Below are positions 55,093 through 63,739 of a stretch of DNA of 64,000 nucleotides, in pieces (position 1 is the stretch's first letter; each line of letters begins with the position of its first letter). Below the pieces are notes generated by a model. It had not been told where the DNA came from and made no database searches. It saw nothing but the letters and a program-made list of their open reading frames with translations. Location: contig NZ_LIYH01000001.1 of the NCBI RefSeq assembly GCF_001905885.1, forward strand, positions 1,411,217-1,475,216. The letters are read 5' to 3'. The translations under genes were made by a program, and so were the position numbers. The stretch is from Streptomyces sp. CB03234. GTDB lineage: Bacteria; Actinomycetota; Actinomycetes; Streptomycetales; Streptomycetaceae.

Positions 55093-55747
55093 CGCCGTGC
55101 CCAATCCGAAGACCGGGATCCGCGTCCTGCTGGTCGACGACCACCAGGTGGTCCGTCGCGGGCTGCGCACGTTCCTCGAAGTACAGGACGACATAGAGGT
55201 GGTGGGGGAGGCGGGCGACGGGGCCGAGGGCGTGGCCCGCGCGGAGGAGCTCCGCCCCGACGTCGTCCTGATGGACGTGAAGATGCCCGGCATGGACGGC
55301 ATCGAGGCCCTGCGCAAGCTGCGCGAGCTGGACAACCCGGCAAAGGTGCTGATCGTCACCAGCTTCACCGAGCAGCGCACGGTGATCCCCGCGCTACGGG
55401 CGGGGGCGTCGGGTTACGTATACAAGGACGTCGACCCGGACGCGCTGGCCGGCGCGATCCGCTCCGTACACGCGGGTCATGTCCTGCTCCAGCCGGAGGT
55501 GGCCGTGGCGCTCCTCTCCCAGGAGGAGGCGAACGGCGCGACGGGCCGCGGCAGCACGCTCACCGAGCGGGAGCGGGAAGTCCTCGGCCTGATCGCCGAC
55601 GGACGTTCCAACCGCGAGATCGCCCGCGCGCTGGTCCTGTCCGAGAAGACCGTCAAGACGCACGTCTCCAACATCCTGATGAAGCTGGACCTCGCCGACC
55701 GCACTCAGGCCGCGCTGTGGGCGGTCCGCCACGGCCTGACCGGCTGA
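55085..55747 (+). CDS. NarL/LuxR-family response regulator
   Basis: A 220-aa regulator. The receiver domain has DD (18-19), phosphorylated Asp64 in VLMDVKMPG, Thr/Ser in VTSFTE and Lys in YVYKDVD. The C-terminal LuxR HTH (LTEREREVLGLIADGRSNREIAR, about 155-215) binds DNA. The GTG overlaps the kinase 3' end, so the pair is coexpressed. The chaplin gene follows after 155 nt and could be a target; that is inference. Confidence 0.92.
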   Translation: MADAVPNPKTGIRVLLVDDHQVVRRGLRTFLEVQDDIEVVGEAGDGAEGVARAEELRPDVVLMDVKMPGMDGIEALRKLRELDNPAKVLIVTSFTEQRTVIPALRAGASGYVYKDVDPDALAGAIRSVHAGHVLLQPEVAVALLSQEEANGATGRGSTLTEREREVLGLIADGRSNREIARALVLSEKTVKTHVSNILMKLDLADRTQAALWAVRHGLTG

Positions 55748-55902
55748 CGGGCGGGCCCCGTCAACCCGAGGCCTTCCACCGGTACGAGATTCATACCGTC
55801 GTGTGTATGTCACCCACTCGGCGCAACCGGAGCGCCGCGTGGGCGTTCTCCATGGCGTGCTGCGGTGATCGCCGCAGCGATAGTCAACGGAGGATTCTCG
55901 AA

Positions 55903-56148
55903 GTGAAGAACCTGAAGAAGGCCGCTGCTGTCACCATCGCCGCCGGTGGGCTGGTCGCCGCCGCCGCGGGTGCCGCGTCCGCCACCGGCGGCGCCCACGC
56001 GGACGGCGCGGCCATCGGATCGCCCGGCGTCGGCTCCGGCAACCTGGTGCAGGTCCCGGTCCACGTCCCGGTGAACGTCTCGGGCAACAGCGTCAACGTC
56101 ATCGGCGCCCTGAACCCGGCCTTCGGCAACACCGCCGTCAACCACTGA
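55903..56148 (+). CDS. chpE: short chaplin ChpE
   Basis: An 81-aa secreted surface protein. Signal peptide of about 28 residues (ends ASATGG); one chaplin domain with GSGNLVQVPVHVPVNVSGNS and NVIGALNPAFGNTAVNH. It lacks the two Cys of most chaplins, as ChpE does. Chaplins assemble into amyloid fibres that make aerial hyphae hydrophobic. GGAGG lies 9 nt before the GTG. A terminator follows. Confidence 0.93.
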   Translation: MKNLKKAAAVTIAAGGLVAAAAGAASATGGAHADGAAIGSPGVGSGNLVQVPVHVPVNVSGNSVNVIGALNPAFGNTAVNH

Positions 56149-56164
56149 CGCCGCCACGCCCGTC

Positions 56165-56190
56165 CGGCCCCCAGCCCCACCTGGGGGCCG
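56165..56190 (+). terminator. terminator after chpE
   Basis: CGGCCCCCAG (56165-56174) pairs with CTGGGGGCCG (56181-56190), a perfect 10-bp stem, followed by CCCCCTTT. Confidence 0.82.
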
Positions 56191-56201
56191 CCCCCTTTCC
56201 C

Positions 56202-56338
56202 GGAGCCGCCGGAACCAACCGGCCCCGACCGCCGGAACCAACCGGTCCCGAAGCCGGCGGAACCAACCGGTCCCGAAGCCGGCGGAACCAACAGGCCCCC
56301 GACCAGGCAGAACCAACCGGTCCCGAACCGGCAGAACG
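56202..56338. repeat. about 25-bp tandem repeats between chpE and the next gene
   Basis: Five or more units containing GGAACCAACCGGTCCCGA or close variants follow the chpE terminator. Two central units are identical across about 25 nt. Confidence 0.75.
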
Positions 56339-56352
56339 CCCCGCCCCGCACC

Positions 56353-57156
56353 TCACCCCCGCTCGCGTTCCTCCACCCACGCGTTGAACGCCGCCACCTG
56401 CGCACGCCGTGCCACCCGCTCCACCGGCCGGAGCGCCTCCGCGCGGGCCGCCATCTCCGACGCGCTCACCGCCCCGCCGTGCGCGCCCCCGGTCCCGTAC
56501 GCCGGTGAGTACGCCAGCGAGATCAGCAGCCCCACCCGCTGGGCCAGCTCCAGCACCCGCACCGCCCGCGGCGGATACCCCGGCGCCAGCACCTCACGCC
56601 CCGCCTCCGCCCGCGCCCGGTACGCGTCCAGCGCCGCCTCCGCCACCGGCCCCGACGCCGCCACGTCCAGCCGCGTCAGCACCACCGTCGCGTCCCGCAG
56701 CGCCTCCGCCAGCTCCCGCTCCGCCTCCCCGAGCGACGGCACGTCCGCCGGCGGCGCCTCCCGCACCGGCAGGCAGTGCCACAGGACCTCCACATGCAGG
56801 TCCCCGGGCCCCGGCCCCGCCTCGTACACCTCCGGTACGAGGCCGAAACCCGCCCCGTACCCGACGACCGCCTCCTCCGCCTCCAGCGCCCGCGCGTTGA
56901 ACTCCGGCGGCCCGCTCAGCCCCAGCGGATACCCCGGCGCCGGCAGCGCCACCCGCCATCCCGCCACCCCGAGCGCCCGCAGCCGCCCCAGCGCCAGCGT
57001 CAGGCCGACCGGCCCCTCCTCGCCCGGCAGCCCCTCCACCCGGTGCACGGCATCGTCCCCGACAATCGCGAGCACGGCCTCATCCGGCGACACCAACCCG
57101 GCCAGCAGGGCGTTCCCCCATGCGGCCAACCGTCCTGAACGTGGTTCCGAGAGCAT
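56353..57156 (-). CDS. conserved hypothetical protein
   Basis: A 267-aa soluble protein with no family I can name. It is rich in Ala/Gly/Glu, with GYPLGLSGPPEFNARALEAEEAVVGY near 73-98 and LVPEVYEAGPGPGDLHVEVLWH, then a helical C-terminal half. Absence of signal and membrane segments suggests a cytoplasmic role. ATG start. Divergent from the ABC ATPase gene. Confidence 0.75.
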   Translation of the reverse strand: MLSEPRSGRLAAWGNALLAGLVSPDEAVLAIVGDDAVHRVEGLPGEEGPVGLTLALGRLRALGVAGWRVALPAPGYPLGLSGPPEFNARALEAEEAVVGYGAGFGLVPEVYEAGPGPGDLHVEVLWHCLPVREAPPADVPSLGEAERELAEALRDATVVLTRLDVAASGPVAEAALDAYRARAEAGREVLAPGYPPRAVRVLELAQRVGLLISLAYSPAYGTGGAHGGAVSASEMAARAEALRPVERVARRAQVAAFNAWVEERERG

Positions 57157-57307
57157 TCCCCCACCCTAGGCACTGCCGCCCGGCCACTGTCCGGAACCGG
57201 CCCTAAGGGCCGGCCCCCGCCACCGGTGGCGTAGGTTTTCCCTGGGAGCTTCGCCCACAGGCGCAAGCGACGACGAGACTCGACCGCATAGGGGAGACAA
57301 CGCGCTC

Positions 57308-58099
57308 ATGAGCGATGTACTGGAGCTGGTGGACGTATCCGTGGTCCGCGACGGACGCGCTCTGGTGGACGACGTCTCCTGGTCGGTCAAGGAGGGCGAG
57401 CGCTGGGTCATCCTCGGACCCAACGGCGCCGGCAAGACCACCCTCCTCAATGTCGCGTCCAGCTACCTCTTCCCGAGCACCGGCACCGCCCGCATCCTGG
57501 GCGACCAGCTCGGCAAGGTCGACGTCTTCGACCTCCGCCCCCGCATCGGCATGGCCGGCATCGCCATGGCCGACAAGCTGCCCAAGCGCCAGACCGTTCT
57601 CCAGACCGTCCTCACCGCCGCGTACGGCATGACCGCGACCTGGCACGAGAACTACGACGCCGTCGACGAGGACCGCGCCCGCGCCTTCCTCGACCGCCTC
57701 GGCATGACCGAGTTCCTGGACCGCACGTTCGGCACCCTCTCCGAGGGCGAGCGCAAGCGCACCCTGATCGCCCGCGCGATGATGACCGACCCCGAGCTGC
57801 TGCTCCTCGACGAACCGGCCGCCGGCCTGGACCTCGGCGGCCGCGAGGACCTGGTGCGCCGCCTCGGCCGCCTCGCCCGCGACGCGTACGCTCCCTCCAT
57901 GGTCATGGTCACCCACCACGTCGAGGAGATCCCGCCCGGCTTCACCCACGTCCTGATGATCCGTCAGGGCAAGGTGCTCGCCGCCGGCCCCGTCGAGATG
58001 GAACTGACCTCCCGCAACCTCTCCCACTGCTTCGGCCTGCCGCTCGTCGTCGAACGCGTCGGTGACCGCTACACCGCCCAGGGTCTGCCCCTCTCCTGA
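57308..58099 (+). CDS. orphan ABC transporter ATP-binding protein
   Basis: A 263-aa single ATPase. Walker A GPNGAGKTT (about 38-46), Q-loop region, the noncanonical signature LSEGERKRT (about 142), Walker B LLLDEPAAGLD and H-loop VTHHVEEIP are all present. There is no permease gene beside it. Such stand-alone ATPases (YlmA/ModF-like) may pair with a distant permease or act without one. GGGGAG lies about 12 nt upstream of the ATG. Confidence 0.87.
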   Translation: MSDVLELVDVSVVRDGRALVDDVSWSVKEGERWVILGPNGAGKTTLLNVASSYLFPSTGTARILGDQLGKVDVFDLRPRIGMAGIAMADKLPKRQTVLQTVLTAAYGMTATWHENYDAVDEDRARAFLDRLGMTEFLDRTFGTLSEGERKRTLIARAMMTDPELLLLDEPAAGLDLGGREDLVRRLGRLARDAYAPSMVMVTHHVEEIPPGFTHVLMIRQGKVLAAGPVEMELTSRNLSHCFGLPLVVERVGDRYTAQGLPLS

Positions 58100-58189
58100 C
58101 CGTACGAGCCTCTCGACGGTACGAGCCTCTGACCGTACGAGCCCCCCGCGCCCTGTCCGAGACCCGACCCCCGGTCCTACCATGACCAC

Positions 58190-58618
58190 GTGGACATCGA
58201 CGCATGGGTCTGGTGGCTGATCGGCGCGGTGGGACTCGGCATCCCGCTCGTCCTGACCGCGATGCCGGAATTCGGAATGCTGTCCGTCGGAGCGATCGCC
58301 GGAGCCGTCACCGCGGGCCTCGGCTTCGGCGTGGTGGCCCAAGTGGTGGTCTTCGCCGCCGTCTCCGTCGCACTCATCGCGGTGGTACGCCCCATCGCGG
58401 CCCGCCACCGGGACGGACGACCCCAACACGCCACCAATATCGACGCGCTGAGAGGCCGTCAAGCCGTCGTGCTCGAACGCGTCGACGGCAGCGGCGGCCG
58501 CATCAAGCTCGCCGGCGAGGTCTGGTCCGCCCGTGCCCTCGACGCCGACCAGATCTTCGAGCCGGGCCGGCAGGTCGACGTCGTCGAGATCGACGGGGCG
58601 ACCGCAGTAGTGATGTGA
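58190..58618 (+). CDS. NfeD family membrane protein
   Basis: A 142-aa short NfeD. Two to three N-terminal transmembrane helices (about 5-68) are followed by an OB-fold domain with LRGRQAVVLERVDGSGG and the terminal GATAVVM. NfeD proteins work with SPFH-domain proteins; the next gene is one. GTG start. It lies 90 nt after the ABC ATPase gene. Confidence 0.88.
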   Translation: MDIDAWVWWLIGAVGLGIPLVLTAMPEFGMLSVGAIAGAVTAGLGFGVVAQVVVFAAVSVALIAVVRPIAARHRDGRPQHATNIDALRGRQAVVLERVDGSGGRIKLAGEVWSARALDADQIFEPGRQVDVVEIDGATAVVM

Positions 58619-58762
58619 TGTGACGAGGCGCCAGGTGCCGCAACCTGGCCAACTCCCGCCGAACGGCGCACGCGACAGCCCGCCGTCTGCGAAACTCGAT
58701 CATCGAACCAACCGGCAACGAACCGGCACACAACCGGCAGCGAAGGGCACGGGGAACACACG

Positions 58763-59734
58763 ATGCCATCAGTCATCATCGTCCTGGTCATCCTGGTGGT
58801 GCTCGTCTTCATCGCCCTGATCAAGACGATCCAGGTCATCCCGCAAGCCAGCGCCGCCATCGTCGAGCGCTTCGGCCGCTACACCCGCACCCTCAACGCG
58901 GGGCTGAACATCGTCGTCCCGTTCATCGACTCGATCCGCAACCGGATCGACCTCCGCGAACAGGTCGTCCCGTTCCCGCCCCAGCCGGTGATCACCCAGG
59001 ACAACCTGGTGGTGAACATCGACACCGTCATCTACTACCAGGTGACCGACGCCCGCGCCGCGACCTACGAAGTCGCGAGCTACATCCAGGCGATCGAGCA
59101 GCTCACCGTCACCACCCTCCGCAACATCATCGGCGGCATGGACCTGGAGCGGACCCTCACCTCCCGCGAGGAGATCAACGCCGCCCTCCGAGGCGTCCTC
59201 GACGAAGCCACCGGCAAGTGGGGCATCCGCGTCAACCGCGTCGAGCTCAAGGCCATCGAACCGCCCACCTCCATCCAGGACTCGATGGAGAAGCAGATGC
59301 GCGCCGACCGCGACAAGCGCGCCGCGATCCTCACCGCTGAGGGCATCCGCCAGTCCCAGATCCTGACCGCCGAGGGTGAGAAGCAGTCCGCGATCCTCCG
59401 CGCCGAAGGCGAGGCCAAGGCCGCCGCCCTCCGCGCCGAGGGCGAGGCGCAGGCCGTACGTACGGTCTTCGAAGCCATCCACGCCGGCGACCCCGACCAG
59501 AAGCTGCTGTCCTACCAGTACCTCCAGATGCTCCCGAAGATCGCCGAGGGCGACGCCAACAAGCTCTGGATCGTCCCCAGCGAGATCGGCGACGCCCTCA
59601 AGGGCCTCTCCGGCGCCTTCGGCAACTTCGGCAGCGGCGCCCCCGGCTTCAACACGGGAGGCACCGCAGGCACCGTCGACACCGGCAAGGAACGCCCCCC
59701 GGCGCAGCGCCGCGAAGAGCCCCCGGTCGACTGA
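58763..59734 (+). CDS. SPFH/Band 7 (stomatin/QmcA-like) protein
   Basis: A 323-aa membrane-microdomain scaffold. An N-terminal helix (about 3-21) is followed by the SPFH domain (QASAAIVERFGRYTRTLNAG to ELKAIEPPTSIQ). A helical coiled region carries repeated ILTAEG/ILRAEGEA units (about 185-225) that drive oligomerisation. A Gly/Pro-rich tail ends the protein. Partner of the upstream NfeD. ATG with GGGGAA upstream. Confidence 0.92.
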   Translation: MPSVIIVLVILVVLVFIALIKTIQVIPQASAAIVERFGRYTRTLNAGLNIVVPFIDSIRNRIDLREQVVPFPPQPVITQDNLVVNIDTVIYYQVTDARAATYEVASYIQAIEQLTVTTLRNIIGGMDLERTLTSREEINAALRGVLDEATGKWGIRVNRVELKAIEPPTSIQDSMEKQMRADRDKRAAILTAEGIRQSQILTAEGEKQSAILRAEGEAKAAALRAEGEAQAVRTVFEAIHAGDPDQKLLSYQYLQMLPKIAEGDANKLWIVPSEIGDALKGLSGAFGNFGSGAPGFNTGGTAGTVDTGKERPPAQRREEPPVD

Positions 59735-59766
59735 CACACCCGCCCCTTCGTGCATGATCAGTGCAG

Positions 59767-59811
59767 CAGGCACCAATCCTGCAAGCACCGATCCTGCAAG
59801 CACTGATCCTG
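59767..59811. repeat. three 15-bp tandem repeats ahead of the TSUP gene
   Basis: CAGGCACCAATCCTG, CAAGCACCGATCCTG and CAAGCACTGATCCTG lie head to tail in the short leader between the SPFH and permease genes. They are in frame with the permease and would encode a repeated QAPIL motif if a GTG at 59761 were used. Confidence 0.75.
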
Positions 59812-59832
59812 TACGAAGGACGAGGGCACAGC

Positions 59833-60603
59833 GTGACGATCTGGGAGATGCTCGCCGTCTTCGCCGCAGGCATCGGCGCCGGCACGATCAACACGATCGT
59901 CGGATCGGGAACCCTGATCACCTTCCCGGTCCTCGTCGCCACCGGCCTCCCACCGGTCACCGCCACCGTCTCCAACGCCCTCGGCCTGATCCCCGGCTCC
60001 ATCAGCGGCGCCATCGGCTACCGCGCCGAACTCACCGGCCAGCGCCGCCGCGTCCTGCGCCTGAGCATCGCCGCCGCCATCGGCGGACTTGGCGGAGCCA
60101 TACTGCTCCTCCTCCTGCCCGCCACCGCCTTCGAGACCATCGTCCCGGTCCTCGTCGGCCTCGCCCTGGTCCTGGTCGTCCTGCAACCCCGCATCTCCAA
60201 GGCGGTCCAGCGGCGCCGCGACCGCGAGGGCACCCACGGCAAGCCCGACGGCGGCCCGCTCCTCTTCGCCGGTCTGCTCCTCGCCAGCGTCTACGGCGGC
60301 TACTTCACCGCCGCCCAGGGGATCATCTACCTCTCCCTCATGGGCATGCTGCTCCACGACACCCTGCAGCGCCTCAACGCCACCAAGAACATCCTCGCGG
60401 CCGTCGTCAACACCATCGCCGCGCTCTTCTTCCTCTTCGTCGCCCACTTCGACTGGACGGCGGTGCTGCTGATCGCCGTCGGCTCCACCATCGGCGGCCA
60501 GATCGGAGCCAAGGTCGGCCGCCGTCTCCCACCGACCGCCCTCCGCGCCGTGATCATCGTTGTTGGTACCCTCGCGATCATCCAACTCACCACCAGGGGA
60601 TGA
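59833..60603 (+). CDS. sulfite exporter TauE/SafE (TSUP) family permease
   Basis: A 256-aa permease with about eight helices. The duplicated TSUP motif is seen in GAGTINTIVGSGTLITFPVL (about 15-34) and GGYFTAAQGIIYLSLMG (about 155). Family members move sulfite, sulfoacetate or other organosulfur anions. GTG at 59833 has GAGGG 7 nt upstream; a longer start at 59761 would add repeat residues. The DUF1272 gene follows closely. Confidence 0.88.
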   Translation: MTIWEMLAVFAAGIGAGTINTIVGSGTLITFPVLVATGLPPVTATVSNALGLIPGSISGAIGYRAELTGQRRRVLRLSIAAAIGGLGGAILLLLLPATAFETIVPVLVGLALVLVVLQPRISKAVQRRRDREGTHGKPDGGPLLFAGLLLASVYGGYFTAAQGIIYLSLMGMLLHDTLQRLNATKNILAAVVNTIAALFFLFVAHFDWTAVLLIAVGSTIGGQIGAKVGRRLPPTALRAVIIVVGTLAIIQLTTRG

Positions 60604-60607
60604 CCTC

Positions 60608-60796
60608 ATGGCACTGGAGATGCGCGACACCTGCGAACGCTGCGAGGCGTCCCTGACCGCCACCGGCACCGCGTACATCTGCAGCTACGAATGCACCTTC
60701 TGCCCGGCCTGTACGACGACGATGAACCACGTCTGCCCCAACTGCGGCGGCAACCTCGTCCAGCGCCCCACACGCAAGGAGCCCGCCTCGGCCTGA
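60608..60796 (+). CDS. DUF1272 small Cys-rich protein
   Basis: A 62-aa protein with CERC, CSYECTFCPAC and CPNCGG, enough Cys for two zinc sites. It matches DUF1272 in length and pattern; function unknown. Five nt separate it from the permease stop and AGGGGATGA overlaps that stop, so the two are likely coupled. Confidence 0.9.
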   Translation: MALEMRDTCERCEASLTATGTAYICSYECTFCPACTTTMNHVCPNCGGNLVQRPTRKEPASA

Positions 60797-60837
60797 CACG
60801 AGACGGGCACCGGACGGTCACGGTCGTACGCGGCGGC

Positions 60838-61344
60838 TCACGCAGCCGCCGACGCCAGCCAATCGGGCAGCTCGGACCGGTTCCGTACCCCCAGCGCCAG
60901 CAGCATCGCGTCCGCCGGCGACGGTATGAACGGCTGGTGCAGCAGCGGCATACCCGCCTGCTCCGGCGTACGGTCCGCCTTGCGGTGATTGTCCTCCGCG
61001 CAGGACGCCACCGTGTTCAGCCAGTTGTCCCCACCGCCCTGCGCCCGCGGCACCACGTGGTCCACGGTCGTCGCGCGTCTTCCGCAGTACGCGCACCTGT
61101 GCTGGTCCCGTACCAGCACACCCCGCCTCGACCACGGGGCCTGTCTTCGGAACGGCACCCTGACGTACCGGCAGAGCCTGATCACCCGAGGCACCGGAAG
61201 TTCCACGGCGGCCGCCCGCACGCGCAGACGGGGATGCTCCTGCTCGACAACGGCCTTGTCCTGAAGCACAAGCACCACCGCACGGTTGAGCGTCACCGTC
61301 GACAGCGGCTCGAAGCTAGCGTTCAGTACCAGCGTGTCCCGCAT
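60838..61344 (-). CDS. HNH endonuclease family protein
   Basis: A 168-aa protein. An N-terminal region (LVLNASFEPLSTVTLNRAVVL) common to actinobacterial HNH proteins leads to the nuclease motif CAYCG...TVDHVVPRAQGG...NTVASCAEDNHRKA (about 95-138), with the metal and catalytic His/Asn. No phage genes surround it, so it appears chromosomal. GGAGG 8 nt before the ATG at 61344. Confidence 0.9.
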   Translation of the reverse strand: MRDTLVLNASFEPLSTVTLNRAVVLVLQDKAVVEQEHPRLRVRAAAVELPVPRVIRLCRYVRVPFRRQAPWSRRGVLVRDQHRCAYCGRRATTVDHVVPRAQGGGDNWLNTVASCAEDNHRKADRTPEQAGMPLLHQPFIPSPADAMLLALGVRNRSELPDWLASAAA

Positions 61345-61456
61345 CCTGCCCACCTCCCGTATGCCGGCCCTGCCCTGTCGGCGGGCCTGGGGCTGGGACC
61401 AACTCTGGCCGGGCACGCCGGGTTGGACAACGCAATATCCGTGCGCAACGAAAGAT

Positions 61457-61491
61457 GCCCGCTCCTGATCTCTCCAAGACCAGGAGCGGGC
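61457..61491 (-). terminator. terminator downstream of the YbhB gene
   Basis: GCCCGCTCCTG and CAGGAGCGGGC form a perfect 11-bp stem with a 13-nt loop. Reading leftward it ends in ATCTTTCG, 18 nt after the YbhB stop. Confidence 0.78.
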
Positions 61492-61508
61492 AAACAAAAA
61501 GCGAACGA

Positions 61509-62051
61509 TCAGCTCTCCGCCGGTTCCGCGTAGTGACCGATCAGCTGAGCCCGCGCCAGCGTGTGGAACCGCAGGTTGAACCCGACCACGGCGGGCGACG
61601 CGTCCGCGTCCGGCCCGAGCTTATCGGTGTCCACCGCGTACACGGTGAAGACGTAACGGTGGTCCTCGCCCGCCGGCGGCGCCGCACCACCGAAGTCCTT
61701 CGACCCGTAGTCGTTACGGACATGCACCGCCCCTTCGGGCAGCCCCTCGAACTTCCCGCTGCCCGCGCCCGCCGGCAACTCGGTGACCGACGCCGGGATG
61801 TCGAACAGCACCCAGTGCCAGAACCCGCTCCCGGTCGGCGCGTCCGGGTCGAAGCACGTCACGGCGAAGCTCTTGGTCTCCGGCGGGAAACCCTCCCACC
61901 GCAGATGCGGCGAGGTGTTCCCCTTCGCGTACACCTGCGCGTCCGCCAGCACGGCCTCCGGCGCGATGTCATCGCTCACCACGGTGAACGACGGCACCTC
62001 CGGATGGAAGTCATGAGGGAGCGGCGCCCTCTTCCCCTCGGTCACGGTCAC
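61509..62051 (-). CDS. YbhB/YbcL family Raf-kinase-inhibitor-like protein
   Basis: A 180-aa phosphatidylethanolamine-binding-protein fold. Signature segments are [30 protein letters not shown] (DPDAP near 68) and [24 protein letters not shown] with the PP/HRY motif. Ligand unknown. Two GTG codons are possible; GGAGG is best spaced from the one at 62051. Follows the spo0M gene on the same strand. Confidence 0.9.
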   Translation of the reverse strand: MTVTEGKRAPLPHDFHPEVPSFTVVSDDIAPEAVLADAQVYAKGNTSPHLRWEGFPPETKSFAVTCFDPDAPTGSGFWHWVLFDIPASVTELPAGAGSGKFEGLPEGAVHVRNDYGSKDFGGAAPPAGEDHRYVFTVYAVDTDKLGPDADASPAVVGFNLRFHTLARAQLIGHYAEPAES

Positions 62052-62096
62052 GTCAGAACCTCCGTTTCCCTGTTCTCCGATGAGCTGCAGAAGAGC

Positions 62097-62879
62097 CTAG
62101 AGCCAGTTGCGGCGGCCACCGACATCGGCGAGCCACTGGTTGAGGTAGGCGGCCCAGTCGGTGTTCTGGAAGTCGTTGAGCCCCACCTTGAACGCCCGGT
62201 ACGAGTCGCTGCTCTCACTGAACAGCCCCGGCTTCTTGTCCATCTCCAGGACGACGTCCATCTCGCGCTCGTCCGCGACGAACGTCAGCTCCACCTGGTT
62301 CAGCCCCCGGTACTGCTGCGGCGGCAGGAACTCGATCTCCTGGTAGAACGGCAGCTTCTGCCGCGTCCCACGGATGTGCCCACGCTCCATGTCCGCGCTC
62401 TTGAAGCGGAAGCCCAGCTGGATGAAGGCGTCGAGGATCGCCTGCTGCGCCGGCAGCGGATGCACATTGATGGCGTCCAGGTCACTGGAGTCCACCGCCC
62501 GCGCGATCTCCAGCTCCGTCGACACGCCGATGTCCATCCCGCGCAGCTGCTGCCCGGCGATGGTCGTGACCGGCGTCTCCCACGGGATGTCCAGGCCGAA
62601 CGGCACCACGTGCACCGCCCCGGCCTTCACCTCGAAGGCCCCACCGAGCCGCACCTTGGTGAACTCGATGTCCTGCTTGACCTCCTGGTCACCGCCCTCG
62701 ACCTCCACCCGCGCCTGCAGACCGACCGACAGCCCCTCGATCCGCTGATCCACCGAGCCGCCCTGGATACGCACCTCACCCTGCACGACCCCACCCGGCA
62801 CGACGTTCGCCTCGGTGAGCACCGTCTCCACCGACGCGCCCCCCGCACCCAGGCTCGCGAGCAGCTTCTTGAACCCCAT
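62097..62879 (-). CDS. spo0M: sporulation-control protein Spo0M (arrestin-like)
   Basis: A 260-aa beta-sandwich protein starting [21 protein letters not shown], the SpoOM signature. Further conserved blocks are [27 protein letters not shown] and the C-terminal [10 protein letters not shown]. In Bacillus Spo0M modulates the onset of sporulation; in Streptomyces it may influence development. AGGAG 6 nt upstream fixes the ATG. Divergent from the glycosylase gene. Confidence 0.92.
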   Translation of the reverse strand: MGFKKLLASLGAGGASVETVLTEANVVPGGVVQGEVRIQGGSVDQRIEGLSVGLQARVEVEGGDQEVKQDIEFTKVRLGGAFEVKAGAVHVVPFGLDIPWETPVTTIAGQQLRGMDIGVSTELEIARAVDSSDLDAINVHPLPAQQAILDAFIQLGFRFKSADMERGHIRGTRQKLPFYQEIEFLPPQQYRGLNQVELTFVADEREMDVVLEMDKKPGLFSESSDSYRAFKVGLNDFQNTDWAAYLNQWLADVGGRRNWL

Positions 62880-62947
62880 GTTCACTCCTTTTCGGATCCT
62901 GACCCCTATATACGCGCATACGCGGAAGGACCGCGGCCGGTTCCCAG

Positions 62948-62953
62948 TACGCT
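62948..62953 (+). promoter_or_regulatory. -10-like TACGCT ahead of a leaderless glycosylase transcript
   Basis: TACGCT lies 8 nt before the glycosylase ATG and no ribosome site exists. It sits in a GTACG-CT-CGTAC palindrome (62947-62958). Confidence 0.4.
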
Positions 62954-62961
62954 CGTACGAC

Positions 62962-63603
62962 ATGATCGAGAGCTCCGACCGTACGCCGCTGCCGCGGGCC
63001 TTCTTCGACCGCCCCGTACTGGAGGTCGCCCCGGACCTCCTCGGCCGCACCCTCGTGCGCATGACGGACGACGGCCCCATCGAACTCCGCCTCACCGAGG
63101 TGGAGGCGTACGCGGGCGAGGCCGACCCAGGCTCCCACGCCTACCGCGGCCGCACCGCCCGAAACGCCGTGATGTTCGGCCCGCCCGGTCACGCCTACGT
63201 CTACTTCACCTACGGCATGTGGCACTGCCTGAACCTGGTGTGCGGACCGGAGGGCTCCGCGAGCGGCGTCCTGCTGCGCGCCGGCGAGGTACGGGTCGGC
63301 CATGAGCTCGCCCGCAAACGCCGACTCTCGGCCCGGTACGACAAGGAACTGGCCAAAGGCCCCGCCCGCCTCGCCACCGCCCTCGATGTCGACCGCACCC
63401 TGGACGGCACCGACGCCTGCGCCGGCCCCGCCTCCCCTCTCTCCGTACTGACCGGAGCCCCCGTCACTCCCGCCCAGGTCCGCACCGGTCCCCGCACCGG
63501 AGTGGGCGGCGACGGAGCCCTGCACCCCTGGCGCTTCTGGATCGACGGCGACCCCACGGTGAGTCCGTACCGCGCCCACGCACCACGCCGGAGGAGGGCT
63601 TGA
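62962..63603 (+). CDS. DNA-3-methyladenine glycosylase (AAG/MPG family)
   Basis: A 213-aa monofunctional base-excision glycosylase. [27 protein letters not shown] (catalytic Glu in TEVEAY, about 44) and [21 protein letters not shown] (about 70-90) are the family core; GVLLRAGE follows. It removes alkylated adenines and related lesions. The ATG has no ribosome site; TACGCT 8 nt upstream suggests a leaderless transcript. Confidence 0.93.
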   Translation: MIESSDRTPLPRAFFDRPVLEVAPDLLGRTLVRMTDDGPIELRLTEVEAYAGEADPGSHAYRGRTARNAVMFGPPGHAYVYFTYGMWHCLNLVCGPEGSASGVLLRAGEVRVGHELARKRRLSARYDKELAKGPARLATALDVDRTLDGTDACAGPASPLSVLTGAPVTPAQVRTGPRTGVGGDGALHPWRFWIDGDPTVSPYRAHAPRRRRA

Positions 63604-63739
63604 CTTGGAGCACCGAAGCGCCTAATGTCTACCGAGCTGCAGGAGCTGGGCCTGCCGTTCGAGGCACCCCAGAGCAGCCATCCACCACCAAAGATCGACT
63701 TCCCGAATGGGTCGGCTTCCGGCGTGTCCGGAATCCAAT

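Noticed and set aside
60838..61344. HNH nuclease as part of a phage or defence island
   Set aside because: It is flanked by conserved core genes without phage or restriction genes.
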